A stretch of 64,000 nucleotides of DNA, taken from the NCBI GenBank assembly GCA_011317545.1, contig WUJK01000001.1, positions 4,693,001-4,757,000 on the forward strand, read 5' to 3'. A program made the position numbers and the translations under genes. Below are positions 34,497 to 44,954 of this stretch, one piece after another. The notes below the pieces were generated by a model. It searched no databases, was not told where the DNA came from, and saw only the letters and a list, made by a program, of their open reading frames with translations. The DNA is from Coniella vitis (taxonomy: Eukaryota; Ascomycota; Sordariomycetes; Diaporthales; Schizoparmaceae). Position 1 is the stretch's first letter. Each line of letters begins with the position of its first letter.

Positions 34497-35898
34497 ATGA
34501 TGGCGAGCTGGCGTGAAATGTCGCGGCCGCTCTGGCGACAGAGGATAATAACAACTACACCACGACAGTCGACAGGAGCAGCAACAGCAGCACGAAGATG
34601 GTACGCGGCAGAAGCAACCGCCTCCGCGGCGCCGACTGCAGGACCGCTTGACGATCTCGAGCCGGAATCGTCGTTGGGCGCACCGGAACCTACAGCGGAG
34701 CAGATGGCTGAGTTCAAGCAGCCTTGGAAGAGGGCAAGGGAGAGGAAATACCAGCTTCCTGCTAGCAAGTATGGCTTTTCCTGTCTTTCATCTTGTCGAT
34801 GGCTCCTCCTTCTTTCCCAGGGTTCATTGTCGAGGACATAGATGAAGTAGCCGGGAGGAGAGGGAGGGGGCAACCCGCACTTGCATTCATTACAGTGCCT
34901 GAGTCTGTAGTCGTCTGATCAAACACTGACGTATCCTACCTCTTTTCTACAGATACCAATACCACCCTCCCAAATTCGACCGCGGTCCCCTCCACCCCAT
35001 CCAATCCCCTGCCTCCTCGGACCCTATAGCTCGCGATTTCCAGCCCGGCCCCTTCTACCTTCCTCGCCTCAAAGAAACCTGGGCCTCGACCATTGCCCCG
35101 GACCTCATGACCTTAACCTACCAGCACAAACCCCCGGGCGAACGAGCCGAAGAGCCCATCGGCCAACGTCTTCGCTCCTGGGACGATTCCTCCCCTTACT
35201 TCAAGAACCGTCCTCTGCGTGGCCCCCGCGGTGGTACCACGTTGCGCCCCGTCGAGCGCGACATTACCTTTAAAAACATTCCCGAGATTCTCGCCATCTC
35301 CGTGTCGACCTTTGTCCCCAAGGCTGTCAAGGAGCCGTCCCTGTTACTGGCTGCGCGATCGGCAGTGCAAGCCGTCACGGGCGCCAAACCTGAGATTATC
35401 CGGATCAAGAGTGGTGTATCGCAGTGGCACATTGCGCGGGGAAACCTGGCGGGTGCCAAGGCGACCGTGTATGGCGAGCAGGCGTACGAGCTGCTGGACA
35501 AGATGGTGCATTTGGTGTTCCCCAAACTCAAGGATTGGCGTGGGGTGAATGCTGGCTCGGGTGACGATACGGGAAACCTGGGATGGGGATTCACGCCGGA
35601 CGAGTTTGCGCTGTTCCCTGAGATACAGATTAACTATGATGCGTATCCAGCAAGAGTAAGTCTTTTCTTGTCCCCTCTCCTGGAAAACCACTCTTTTCTT
35701 TTGGATCGATGGTTTTTGTTTGCGCCGGAAGCTTGCAACGGGATATGTTTGAGAGAAGAAGTGCTGATGACGATCTTTTCCTTTTAGTCCATTCCTGGAG
35801 CAAACTTCCAGATTCAAACAACGGCCAAATCGGATAGGCACGCGAGGCTGCTGTTGCAGGCCATGGGTGTGCCGTTCGAGGGCGACTTTGGTTACTAA
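34497..35898 (+). CDS. MRPL7: Mitochondrial large-subunit ribosomal protein uL5m (MRPL7)
   Basis: Exons 34497-34768, 34953-35655 and 35788-35898 give 361 residues. The first part is a basic, Ser/Thr-rich mitochondrial presequence (MMASWREMSRPLWRQR, TTTPRQS). The uL5 fold follows in exons 2-3, with DITFKNIPEILAISVSTF, AARSAVQAVTGAKPEIIR, YELLDKMVHLVFPKLKDWRG and FALFPEIQINYDAYPAR joined to SIPGANFQIQTTAKS. These match the family pattern of fungal uL5m. Two adjacent in-frame ATG codons (34497 and 34500) could start it. Intron 1, at 184 bases, is longer than the local norm. It converges on FES1. Confidence 0.92.
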
Positions 35899-36289
35899 AG
35901 CGATTTACAAGTGGACGGGCGGACGGGTGGATGGTGTGGGTAGACGGAAGTGATATACAGGTCCATTTGGCATAGTACGTTGCTTGTAGAATAATCAAGG
36001 AAGCACTGCGATTCGCAAGTTTAGCGCAACTGCTTCACTGTGGTTGCAATTGTACAGTATCATGTCACACGAAATACAAAGAGCTCTTACAAATCATGAA
36101 CTTGGTCAAATCTTCATTCTAGTTGTCTTCTCATTTCATAGTCTTGCATATAAGAAAAAACAAGCCAAATCCAACATTTAAAAACGCCCCCAACGCCGCT
36201 CATGCAACACAATGACCTTTTCATGAACATTGGGGTATCACGTAGTTTATCCCTGTCCTTTTCCTTTTCTCAGTCAGAATGACAGTGTC
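35899..36289. other. Convergent intergenic region, uL5m and FES1
   Basis: 391 bases of A/T-rich DNA that should contain both 3' UTRs. Nothing else was seen. Confidence 0.65.
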
Positions 36290-37000
36290 CTATGCGGCAG
36301 CCTTGGTAGCAGCAGCATCCTCCTTGGCCTTATTCTTGAGGCCGTTCATGACTTCATCGACCGCATCCATGTTGGTCGCATCGATCTGTCCCTTGCCCTC
36401 CTCCCGGGCGCCCTTCTTCTCCAGCTCCTTGGACACAATATCCATAGCAGGCTGGTAGTTTCTGCATGCCGAGCTCAGCGCATACACGGCTTTGCGACGC
36501 ACGCTCTCCTCCTCCCCACCGTTCGTCGCCAGGTGCACAAGGCTCGGCAGCCCGCCGGCAGCCAGTAGACGCTCCTGGGACTTTTCATTATTTTGCACGG
36601 CGGTTCCGACGCACCAGGCGGCGTAGCGGCGTAGGTCCGCCTCGTCGTGGGCAAGCATAGACAGCAGCGGCGTCCAGAGGTTGAGGTTAGGCATGTTGTT
36701 TGCATTGTCGAGCGACTCAATGAGTTGCTCAAAGTTGTCAAAAGCCGTCAGCTTGGTGTCGAGATCGACAGAAGGGTCCGAAGATGTGATGATCTGCATG
36801 GCTTGCACCATGAGCTCTGCATCTGAGGGGCCGCCGAGGATGGAGGCGAGAATTTCGGGTGTGAGTTGCGTGGTGGGCTGGGTGGGGGCGCCGGCGGCGG
36901 TGGTAGTGGTGGCGTCGTCGCCGTTTGTGGTGGCGGCGTTTTGACCCGAAGTCTGTGCTTCAATGCTCCATTTCAGGAGTTCATTTAGGTTCTTGTTCAT
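36290..37000 (-). CDS. FES1: FES1/HspBP1-type Hsp70 nucleotide-exchange factor
   Basis: A cytosolic armadillo-repeat protein that releases ADP from Hsp70. A single exon encodes 236 residues. The N-terminal Fes1 motif MNKNLNELLKWSIEAQ is followed by a Thr/Ala-rich linker (about 20-45) and armadillo repeats (about 60-205), including FEQLIESLDNANNM, RRYAAWCVGTAVQNN, LVHLATNGGEEE and RKAVYALSSACRN. It ends with a Lys/Ala-rich tail. The ATG at 37000 gives the conserved N-terminus. Its 5' side faces a long region shared with the actin gene. Confidence 0.94.
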   Translation of the reverse strand: MNKNLNELLKWSIEAQTSGQNAATTNGDDATTTTAAGAPTQPTTQLTPEILASILGGPSDAELMVQAMQIITSSDPSVDLDTKLTAFDNFEQLIESLDNANNMPNLNLWTPLLSMLAHDEADLRRYAAWCVGTAVQNNEKSQERLLAAGGLPSLVHLATNGGEEESVRRKAVYALSSACRNYQPAMDIVSKELEKKGAREEGKGQIDATNMDAVDEVMNGLKNKAKEDAAATKAAA

Positions 37001-39847
37001 GGTGGGTGGTTGATTGACGTTATTGGGCGGTAGAGCCGATTCGAGGGATGGATGGGATCTAGATGGGCAGTATTTTGGGTGTTTCGAATCCCCCAGATAC
37101 CGGACGTGGATTTGCCGAAATTTGACGGTCTAGAATTGGGTTGCAGGAAAAGGGAGTCGGTGAATTGCTGTTCAGGGGGAGATTGATGGAAGTGGGAAGT
37201 TATTTGACGAGGATTGTTGGCTGGAAGAATGTGAAGCGTCCAACATCGGCTTGTTATGGACTTTTTGGGTGAAGCAATTGTTGACGTTGGATTTGCGCGT
37301 GGTCGCTTCGGGAAGCTTCTCGAAAGAAATTCTGCACAGGGTTTAGCGCTTCTTCAGCCTTGCGTACCTAAGCCGGGGCCCCTGATTTCTCGCACCTGGG
37401 CAGCTGGACGGAAGCAGAAGGTACAACTTGCCAACCAGCCTGAGCCAACCTGCGCATTCCCTGCTGGAAGCAACTTAATTGACCACCTAGAGATGCGCTA
37501 GCAAGATTCTAAAAGTTTGCAGCCTATTAGCACAGCGCTTAAAGCAGACGTACAGCACATGCTACGTGCATAGTACAGCATCGCGGACATCGCAACTTTG
37601 GCCTTTCATAACCCGCGCTGTGCAATTCATCATTCCTATGTACTATGGGATAACCTTGAGCGCCTCCTTCTCCAAGTCCAGGGGTCCAGTTTTCTAGAAG
37701 CACGCAGCTACCACTTCAGCAAAGCTTCGGCAACCCCGCGCCCCACCTTTTGCTCGGTTACTACATAATACAACATGGCATGAGGATAAGTATGGGGGGA
37801 AAGCAACCTTGGCCCCTCATTGCCCTATTTCGAGACTGACAGCCCGCCAACAACCCCCCAAAAGACACCAAACAGAAAGACGGAATCGAGCAGAGCCTCA
37901 AATTAAGCAATCATCCATCTACAACTGTTGCTGCTTGAGGCCTAGAGTGGTTCAAAGTTCATCTCGGGGCTGTCGGTCCGCGGATGGGATTCCGGACCCC
38001 ATCAAAGAGGGGGACGATTCCGGCACGGTCCTCTTCGAACAATTGCCAACCGTCAGCCTTGTCCATGTTCATGTTTCCTCTGCCACATGGCTTGCCGGGT
38101 CTATGTCGTTCGGTTTCTCGGGGCGCAACCATGCACCAGTAGAGTCTTCTAGGCAGGCGAGCTTCTTACTTGTCAGCTGCTTGTATATACTAAGTACGGG
38201 TCCAGGATGCCAGAATCTGTACCCGCATTGTACAAGAATGCGACTTGGGCTTACAAAAGTCAGCACTTCGCCTCTGCTTGCGCAATCAACCCTCAGCCAC
38301 ATAGGGGAGCCTGCTTGGCACAGTCGAGGTTGTTGAACAGCACTGGATTCTGAACTCTGACTGGCATGTGACTGCCAAAAGGCGTTGCTTGTCCCAAGAG
38401 GATGGACCGATGCCAGTCTCAGCGTCACGATGTTCTGCATGGGGAAAGCACGTGTGGTGATACTCTACTGTGTACTATGTAATAAGTCGCAGTCGATCAA
38501 TTAGAGATAAGATGCCCCGCTATTCATTCCTCGTCCGTCCAGGAGATATTACATAGTACATAGTACAATACCCCGAGGTATACATAGTCAGGATAGTATA
38601 CAGGGCATAGGAACGACCTTTAAGTATTTCCAGTACGATGATTGTTGCAGACAGTAGTGTGACGATCATATCCCGCTAATTAGTCACTTCTGTATAGCTC
38701 CCTGCTGATGATTTGGCAAATAGACATGTCCCCAAAACAGGCTTCTATCTTGGGGCCTGCTTGGCTACAGGACCCGAGGACGTACGTAACCCATTCATGG
38801 AAGATTTTCCGGTAGAGTCTTACAGCAAGAGTTGTTACGCACCTCTGGGCGTGCCAAGGACTGCTCGCGTGCCTTTACTCGGTCAGGCATGGGCACATCT
38901 CCATCTTGCACATTTGTTGTTGCAACAAGCTTAGCTCTGCTGGCTGCGAGCCCGGCGCAGCATACTGGTACCAGCCTCTCGATTCATCCAAACTGCTGCG
39001 GGGTTATGTAGAGATCCGCCAAGGTGCGTCAAGAAAGGTGAGAATCGTAGATACCTATTGAAACCGTTTCTGCCTGTTGGTCGCGTTGCCCCAGCCATGT
39101 TTGGGATTGAAGCTCGTGTTAGTTGCAGCAACATACGTAGTAGCAACACGGTATACACTCCCGGGAAACCCGAAGGGCACTGATCAAGGACAACCAGGGT
39201 GCAATACTGTAATAAGTGCTCGGTAGGGAGCGAGAATGCCAATCTCGTCACCCATATTGGCGCCGTCAGTCCGGAGAGTGACAAGTGTTCAACCAAAGAG
39301 AGCGAGTTGGCACTTTGTGCTGGCCCCCTTTACCACATGCGCCCGCCCCCCTGTCAGCAACTGCCCTACAAGCCAACCCAGCAGCGCCGCCGCCACTGCA
39401 CTGTGAGCGCAAGTGCCCCACCTTGTGCTCATTCCAGTGGCCTGGGTTGCAGGGCCTTGCAGGGCCTCCAGCTGGCTTCAGCCAGTGACAGCGAGTCGCA
39501 TGGCCCTGAAGTCGCGCCTAGACCCCACTTTTCCCAGGGCCCGGCCGTGCGATGGCTTCCTGCCCACATCAAATCTCAACGGTACGGCCCAGCTCCTACT
39601 TCCTGCTGGCCAGCTTCCCCTTTATTATCGCCCGCCCACGCCAGCAGCGCCCTTTTCTGCCCCCCCGACAACCTCCTGTCGACAACGCCAACAACAAACA
39701 CTCTCAACCTTCCTTCTTCTCCCATCTCTCCCCTTCTGTGTGCCGCTCCATCGTGCAACTTCATCCACAGCCAATTCTCTTCTTGCGCCAACAAGCCAGC
39801 CTTCTCTTTCAACTTAACCCTTTCTACTACGTAATCAATCATTCACA
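37001..39847. other. Divergent intergenic region between FES1 and actin
   Basis: A 2.8 kb region with no supported gene; open frames here lack any family signature. TACATAGT copies occur at 38550, 38557 and 38582, with an ACTATGTA at 38474. The final 130 bases before the actin ATG are strongly pyrimidine-rich (about 39713-39790), as is common upstream of highly expressed fungal genes, and probably form the actin promoter and 5' UTR. Confidence 0.6.
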
Positions 39848-41546
39848 ATGGAAGGTAAGTTGGCCACTTCTGCCGCGCAGCTCCCGCCCGCCCGCTTCCT
39901 CTGTAGCCCCCCCTGGCGAGAGTCCAGTGGCGATGTTGCTTGAAAGCTGCCCAAGTTTGAAGCCATCGCGGCTTTCGCAGGAGCGGAAGCCAGCTTCAGA
40001 TCACACTCTTGAAATCAAGTGCTAACGTAGCCTGTTTTACCCGCCGTACAGAAGAAGTCGCAGCTCTCGTCATCGACAATGGGTAAGCTTGCGTCCTGCA
40101 GCCCCAGCCCCCAAAAGGAGCAACCAACTCGCGTCACCAACAACTCGATCGAGGTCGTGCGAGCCTGCGACGAGCTCCAGCCATTGCAAACACATCGCAG
40201 CTACCATCTGCCCGTTTGCGTTTCCCTACAATCAGCTAACAATGCCTTTAGTTCGGGTATGTGCAAGGCCGGTTTCGCCGGTGACGATGCGCCTCGAGCT
40301 GTTTTCCGTAAGTTAAAACACCCCGCTTCCGCTTGCCCACGTCCGCCAGCTCCAGAGCTTCTCGCACTAGGAGTATCCCTAAAGCAACGCTACACACAGG
40401 ATGCCACTTGGAATTTATAGCTGCTAACATTCTTGTTTTCTGCAGCTTCCATCGTCGGTCGTCCTCGCCACCATGGGTAAATAATCCCTCTAATCCCCTT
40501 TTCTCCCACCAAAATTCCGGCCATCCGAGGCAATTTCTAATACCAAAATCAAAAATGCAGTATCATGATTGGTATGGGTCAGAAGGACTCGTACGTTGGT
40601 GACGAGGCGCAGTCCAAGCGTGGTATCCTGACTCTGCGGTACCCCATTGAGCACGGTGTCGTCACCAACTGGGACGACATGGAGAAGATTTGGCACCACA
40701 CGTTCTACAACGAGCTCCGTGTGGCTCCCGAGGAGCACCCCGTGCTGCTGACGGAGGCTCCTATCAACCCCAAGTCCAACCGTGAGAAGATGACGCAGAT
40801 TGTCTTCGAGACCTTCAACGCCCCCGCCTTCTACGTCTCCATCCAGGCCGTCCTGTCCCTGTACGCTTCCGGTCGTACCACCGGTATCGTGCTCGACTCT
40901 GGTGACGGTGTCACCCACGTTGTCCCCATCTACGAGGGTTTCGCCCTGCCTCACGCCATTGCCCGTGTCGACATGGCCGGTCGTGACTTGACCGACTACC
41001 TCATGAAGATCCTGGCTGAGCGTGGTTACTCTTTCTCCACCACTGCCGAGCGTGAAATCGTTCGTGACATCAAGGAGAAGCTCTGCTACGTTGCTCTCGA
41101 CTTTGAGCAGGAGATCCAGACCGCCGCTCAGTCCTCGTCTCTGGAGAAGTCCTACGAGCTGCCTGACGGTCAGGTCATCACCATCGGCAACGAGCGCTTC
41201 CGTGCTCCCGAGGCTCTGTTCCAGCCTTCTGTGCTGGGTCTTGAGAGCGGCGGTATCCACGTCACTACCTTCAACTCCATCATGAAGTGTGACGTCGATG
41301 TCCGTAAGGACCTGTACGGCAACATTGTCATGGTATGTCCATTGAACGCTCAATTGACTGTCAACTAGGATATGAATTTGCTAACATGATAAATAGTCTG
41401 GTGGTACCACCATGTACCCTGGTCTGTCTGACCGTATGCAGAAGGAGATTACTGCTCTTGCTCCTTCCAGCATGAAGGTCAAGATCATTGCTCCCCCAGA
41501 GCGCAAGTACTCCGTCTGGATTGGTGGTTCCATTCTGGCCTCCTTG

Positions 41547-41578
<32 letters not shown>

Positions 41579-41627
41579 GGAGTACGACGAGAGCGGTCCT
41601 TCCATTGTCCACCGCAAGTGCTTCTAA
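39848..41627 (+). CDS. ACT1: Actin
   Basis: Six exons, 39848-39854, 40052-40082, 40252-40307, 40446-40476, 40561-41332 and 41397-41627, join to exactly 375 residues, the standard actin length. The protein starts MEEEVAALVIDNGSG and ends SIVHRKCF. It carries the phosphate loops (DNGSGMCK and LDSGDGVTH), the DAPRAVFPSIVGRPRHHG segment and the hinge helices. The first exon contributes only seven coding bases (ATGGAAG), and three of the first four introns interrupt Gly codons or their neighbours. Codon use is strongly biased to C/G endings, as expected for high expression. A probable intron lies one base after the stop. Confidence 0.99.
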
Positions 41628-41628
41628 G

Positions 41629-41700
41629 GTAAGCATGAGTCATGGATATTGTTACGTCATCCCGGGATAAAGAGTATAATGAGGCTAATATTCTTTGCAG
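41629..41700 (+). other. Probable 3'-UTR intron of actin
   Basis: The stop TAA is followed by G and then the donor GTAAGC. A GCTAATA branch-like site and the acceptor TTTGCAG end a 72-base unit. The size and signals match the introns in the coding region. Confidence 0.6.
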
Positions 41701-42241
41701 CAGGATAAGCAAGCGACGAGCAGTTGCCGGTCTCGTGGAGGTCAAAGATATCTCGACCAGACCAGCCACGATAAAGGGCACACGGCGCGCAAACACGCCT
41801 TGTTGTGTCGCTTTTTTACGAAAAACTTTTGGCCATGGTGTCGTGGCTCTCCCAGTGCGGAGGTTGTGCGGCCTTTTGGTTTTTAATTGATTGTCCGTAG
41901 CAGGGTGGACAAGACAGATACAGGCGAGGCTGGTCGAGAAGAACAAGAAAAAAAAAGATCTTTTTTTTTTGTTTCGTGTGCCGGGCGGATGATATAGTTC
42001 CTCCGTGATCCATTATGAAGAAGAGACACAAAGTGGTCTAGAGAAATGCAACGAAGAATTTATCCAACTGAGAGGGTTTCAAATTGCGTGTGGCGAGATC
42101 GTCTCTTGAATTTCTGCTGACAGGCTATCGGTGTATCTTTCTTTTGATTTTGTGACTGTTGTCCAACATTGCTTCTTCAGCGACTTCACGACCTTTTATC
42201 CACCTTCCGGGTATGATTTGAATGTCTCTCCCGCTGCCTCC
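41701..42241. other. Convergent intergenic region, actin and mitochondrial rescue factor
   Basis: It should contain the rest of the actin 3' UTR and the 3' UTR of the minus-strand gene. An A-run followed by a T-run occurs at 41948-41970. No gene was seen. Confidence 0.6.
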
Positions 42242-43118
42242 TTAGGCCCTTTCTTTTCGATTACCATATTTCGATTGCACTGTTTCATCGTCTTCAGCAT
42301 CTTCCTCGTCCTCTTCCATGTCGTCTTCTTCCTCTTCTATCTCATCTTGTTCTTTTTGGCCCCTGCCCTTAGCCTCAGCGACAGCACGATGTTTCCGACG
42401 CGTCTTCTTCAAGGCGCTCGCCTTCTTGTTGGAAGCCAAGCGAGCTCTATAGGCGGAGTAGCTATTCTCGCCATTCAAGTGGTCGTCAATCTTCTCAGCG
42501 AGTGACCTCCGTGCGAGCTTGCGGTTCTGAGAGCGGGAGCGGGTTTCTTGGCATTTGATGACGATGCCTGTGGGGATGTGTTTGAGTTGGACTGCTGAGT
42601 TTGTTTTATTCTATTATGGTTTGAGATTGGTTTTGATTAGTTCTCGTCTTTGGTATTTAGAGGAAACTGCGGTCTGGAATAGGCTGAGCGAGCGGGAGGA
42701 TATGTATGTATGTATTATGATAATGCATAAAAAGACAAGAGTCGTGACATACAATCTTTTGGCCTCCCGGACCACTGCCCTTGACGAAAACCTCTGTGAT
42801 TTCTTCTTCGGGGGGTGGTTTAGGTTTGCTTGGCTTGGGCGGTTTTGAGGGTTTACTGGAGGACTTTGTGGCGAATTTTGTATTTTTGGTCGTTTGATCC
42901 GTATTGATGGGCGTTGCTGGTGTTAATATTCTCGCATTATCGTCATATGCTGGCGAGGAGGTGGTCAAGGTTGCTCTCTTGGAGGGGCCATTGTCGAAGA
43001 GGAGGGCACGGCAACGACCGGAATGACGAGTTATTGGTATTATATGCTTTGTGCAGGGCAGATTTGCAGTACTGCTGGCAGTTCTGAGTCTCTGCACAGC
43101 TAAGGAGAGGAAATTCAT
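42242..43118 (-). CDS. Mitochondrial GGQ-domain rescue/release factor (MTRFR/Rso55-like)
   Basis: Two exons, 43118-42753 and 42610-42242, joined by a 142-base intron (GTATGT..ATAG), give 244 residues. A basic, Ser/Thr-rich presequence (MNFLSLAVQRLRTASS) points to mitochondria. A Lys/Pro-rich linker leads into the RF-1-type domain: FVKGSGPGGQKI-NKTNSAVQL, with GGQ at 118-120, then HIPTGIVIKCQETRSRSQNRKLA. It lacks the codon-recognition domains of true release factors. The C-terminus is basic (SALKKTRRKHR) and then strongly acidic. The short form fits the MTRFR (C12orf65) and yeast Rso55 group, which releases peptides from stalled mitoribosomes. An ICT1-type relative is the alternative. Confidence 0.88.
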
Positions 43119-43687
43119 CGTTACCAGAAAGTTGTTATGCTCGTACCTTCCTTTCAGTGTTGCCTTCCTTCTAGCATCTACACCTGCTGAACTTGAGCCG
43201 GCTGGCTGTGGCTGTGACGTTTGCCCACCACCTGTGTATTACTAGTACGTACTTCCCACGCATTTCGGGCCGGCGCGGTCCTGGGGCTGTTGTTCTATGA
43301 GTGGGCCTCAGGATCAGGGAGCAGCCGGCCGAGGGACCGATGAGATTCAGGGGCAGCGCGGCCGGCAACTCCGGGGCGTCTTCAATGTGCAGGCGGCCTT
43401 TGGAATTCCATTCATGCGAGGTTGATTGGGAGGATTTGCCGTGTTTGATTTATGCAATTGTTGGGTTGTTGGAGTCGACTTCTTCTCTTGGACGTGTAAC
43501 GAACGATTGCTTTCCGAATTCGCCCTTCTGATCGATTTTTCCAGCGACGCCGCCGACGATCCATCAACCACTCAACTCCCTTGCGCGACACGCTAGTACA
43601 TCTCCATCGAACGACACAAGGATCCCAGCGAATCTCCTTCTACCGTAGAGTCAAGCAAAGAAAACGAAGACCAAAGAAACAGACAGC
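43119..43687. other. Divergent promoter region, rescue factor and SPT small subunit
   Basis: 569 bases with no gene of its own, shared upstream sequence of two divergent genes. No specific site was identified. Confidence 0.55.
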
Positions 43688-44263
43688 ATGTCGTCGTCGT
43701 CGTCGTCATCGTCGTCCAATGCAAAGTCCGGATCCGCGGTGCAGTCTTTTGTCAAGTGGCTGCAGCTCAAAATCTACCAGGTCGAGGTGACGTTCAGCGT
43801 GTACATTTTCACGCCCTACGAGAAGTTCATCTTTTGTACGTCTTTGGGTGTTGGCAATCATCTCTTCTTTACCACGCCTTTCCCCCTCACCTTTTCCCAA
43901 AAATCAAAGCCATCCTAACCGGATTGCAACCGTTCCATCTCATCCGAATCTACTCAGCCCACACTACTAACAGCCTCTCTTCTCACTTACACAGGGTCCA
44001 TCGTCTTCCTCCTCTTCTCCCTGACTGTCCTCGCCACCATCCTCTACCTCCCGCACCACATCATGTTCCTCGTCGGCCGTGCCTGGTTCTACATCCACGG
44101 CGACGCCGCACTGCTCGAGACGTCGTCCTCGTCGGTAGCGACGACAGCCGCGCTGGCAAAGGATACCGCTGTGCATGCGCTCTCGTCCACGGGGACGTTG
44201 GCGGCCAAGTTGGCGACCGAGACGGCGGCAGCGGCTGTGGACGCGGCCAAGTCGGAGCTGTGA
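43688..44263 (+). CDS. Serine palmitoyltransferase small-subunit-like membrane protein
   Basis: Exons 43688-43835 and 43995-44263 give 138 residues. After a run of nine Ser and a short helix (SFVKWLQLKIYQVEVTFSVY) comes the segment IFTPYEKFIF-WSIVFLLFS and a single transmembrane helix ending in LYLPHHI. This arrangement, with an aromatic stretch, a Pro-(Tyr/Trp)-Glu motif, one helix and a Pro-(His/Gln)-His ending, resembles the ssSPT family. Those proteins stimulate serine palmitoyltransferase, the first enzyme of sphingolipid synthesis, in the ER. The C-terminal part (about 95-138) is Ala/Thr/Ser-rich and not part of the family core. The intron is 159 bases. Confidence 0.78.
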
Positions 44264-44954
44264 GCGGGACGACTGGGGGGCCCGGACTGTTGGCGAGCTT
44301 CGCGTGGGTTGATGGTCTGAGATGATTTTGGGCGAAAAAACACACACAAACACAAGAAGAACAAGAGAAGAGATAAAAAAAAAACAAAAGGCAGGTTCAT
44401 GTCCTGTGTGTCACTAGACGGGCTCTTGTGCTTTACATCATGCGTACGGTGCGAGAAGAGCTGCTCCCGAAGAGGAAAGGGGAAACATAGCAATGGGCTG
44501 TGAAGAGGCTCAAAAGGAGGACGGTGCACGCTTTAGAACGGCCATGGGCCGGTATCGAGGTGCAAACTGATGAGAGAGAGAGAGAGAGAGAGAGAGAAAC
44601 GGTGCTTTTGCATTCTCGGCTTTTGTCAATGCGATACGGGGTCGACGACAGCTTATGCATACACTCACAGAGCAGAGTATTTACTACATGGCTATGATTT
44701 ACGGTCGGGATGGATTGGCATGGGCGGCATGAACACTATTACAACTACAACCACTACCTTACTATCACAAACGATACATAATGTCTACTAGACTTCTTTT
44801 CTCAGCCCTCGCTGACCGAAAGCCGCATCAGCTTTGTTTGATTTGTTGCTAAGATTGAGGTATTTATATGGGACTTTTCTATACTCTTCCTTTTCCTCCT
44901 TGTCCCCCTTTTCCATCGTCGTCGTCGTCTTCTTGCCATTTGCTCAAAGGGATC
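44264..44954. other. Convergent intergenic region, SPT small subunit and ELP2
   Basis: 691 bases with a GA dinucleotide run (44572-44597) and A-rich stretches. It should contain two 3' UTRs; no gene was seen. Confidence 0.6.
44572..44597. repeat. (GA)n microsatellite
   Basis: About 13 GA units lie in the ssSPT/ELP2 convergent region. Confidence 0.95.

Noticed and set aside
40490..41353. 287-codon minus-strand frame opposite actin
   Set aside because: An antisense shadow of the highly biased actin exon, rich in Val, Gly and Asp with no family match.
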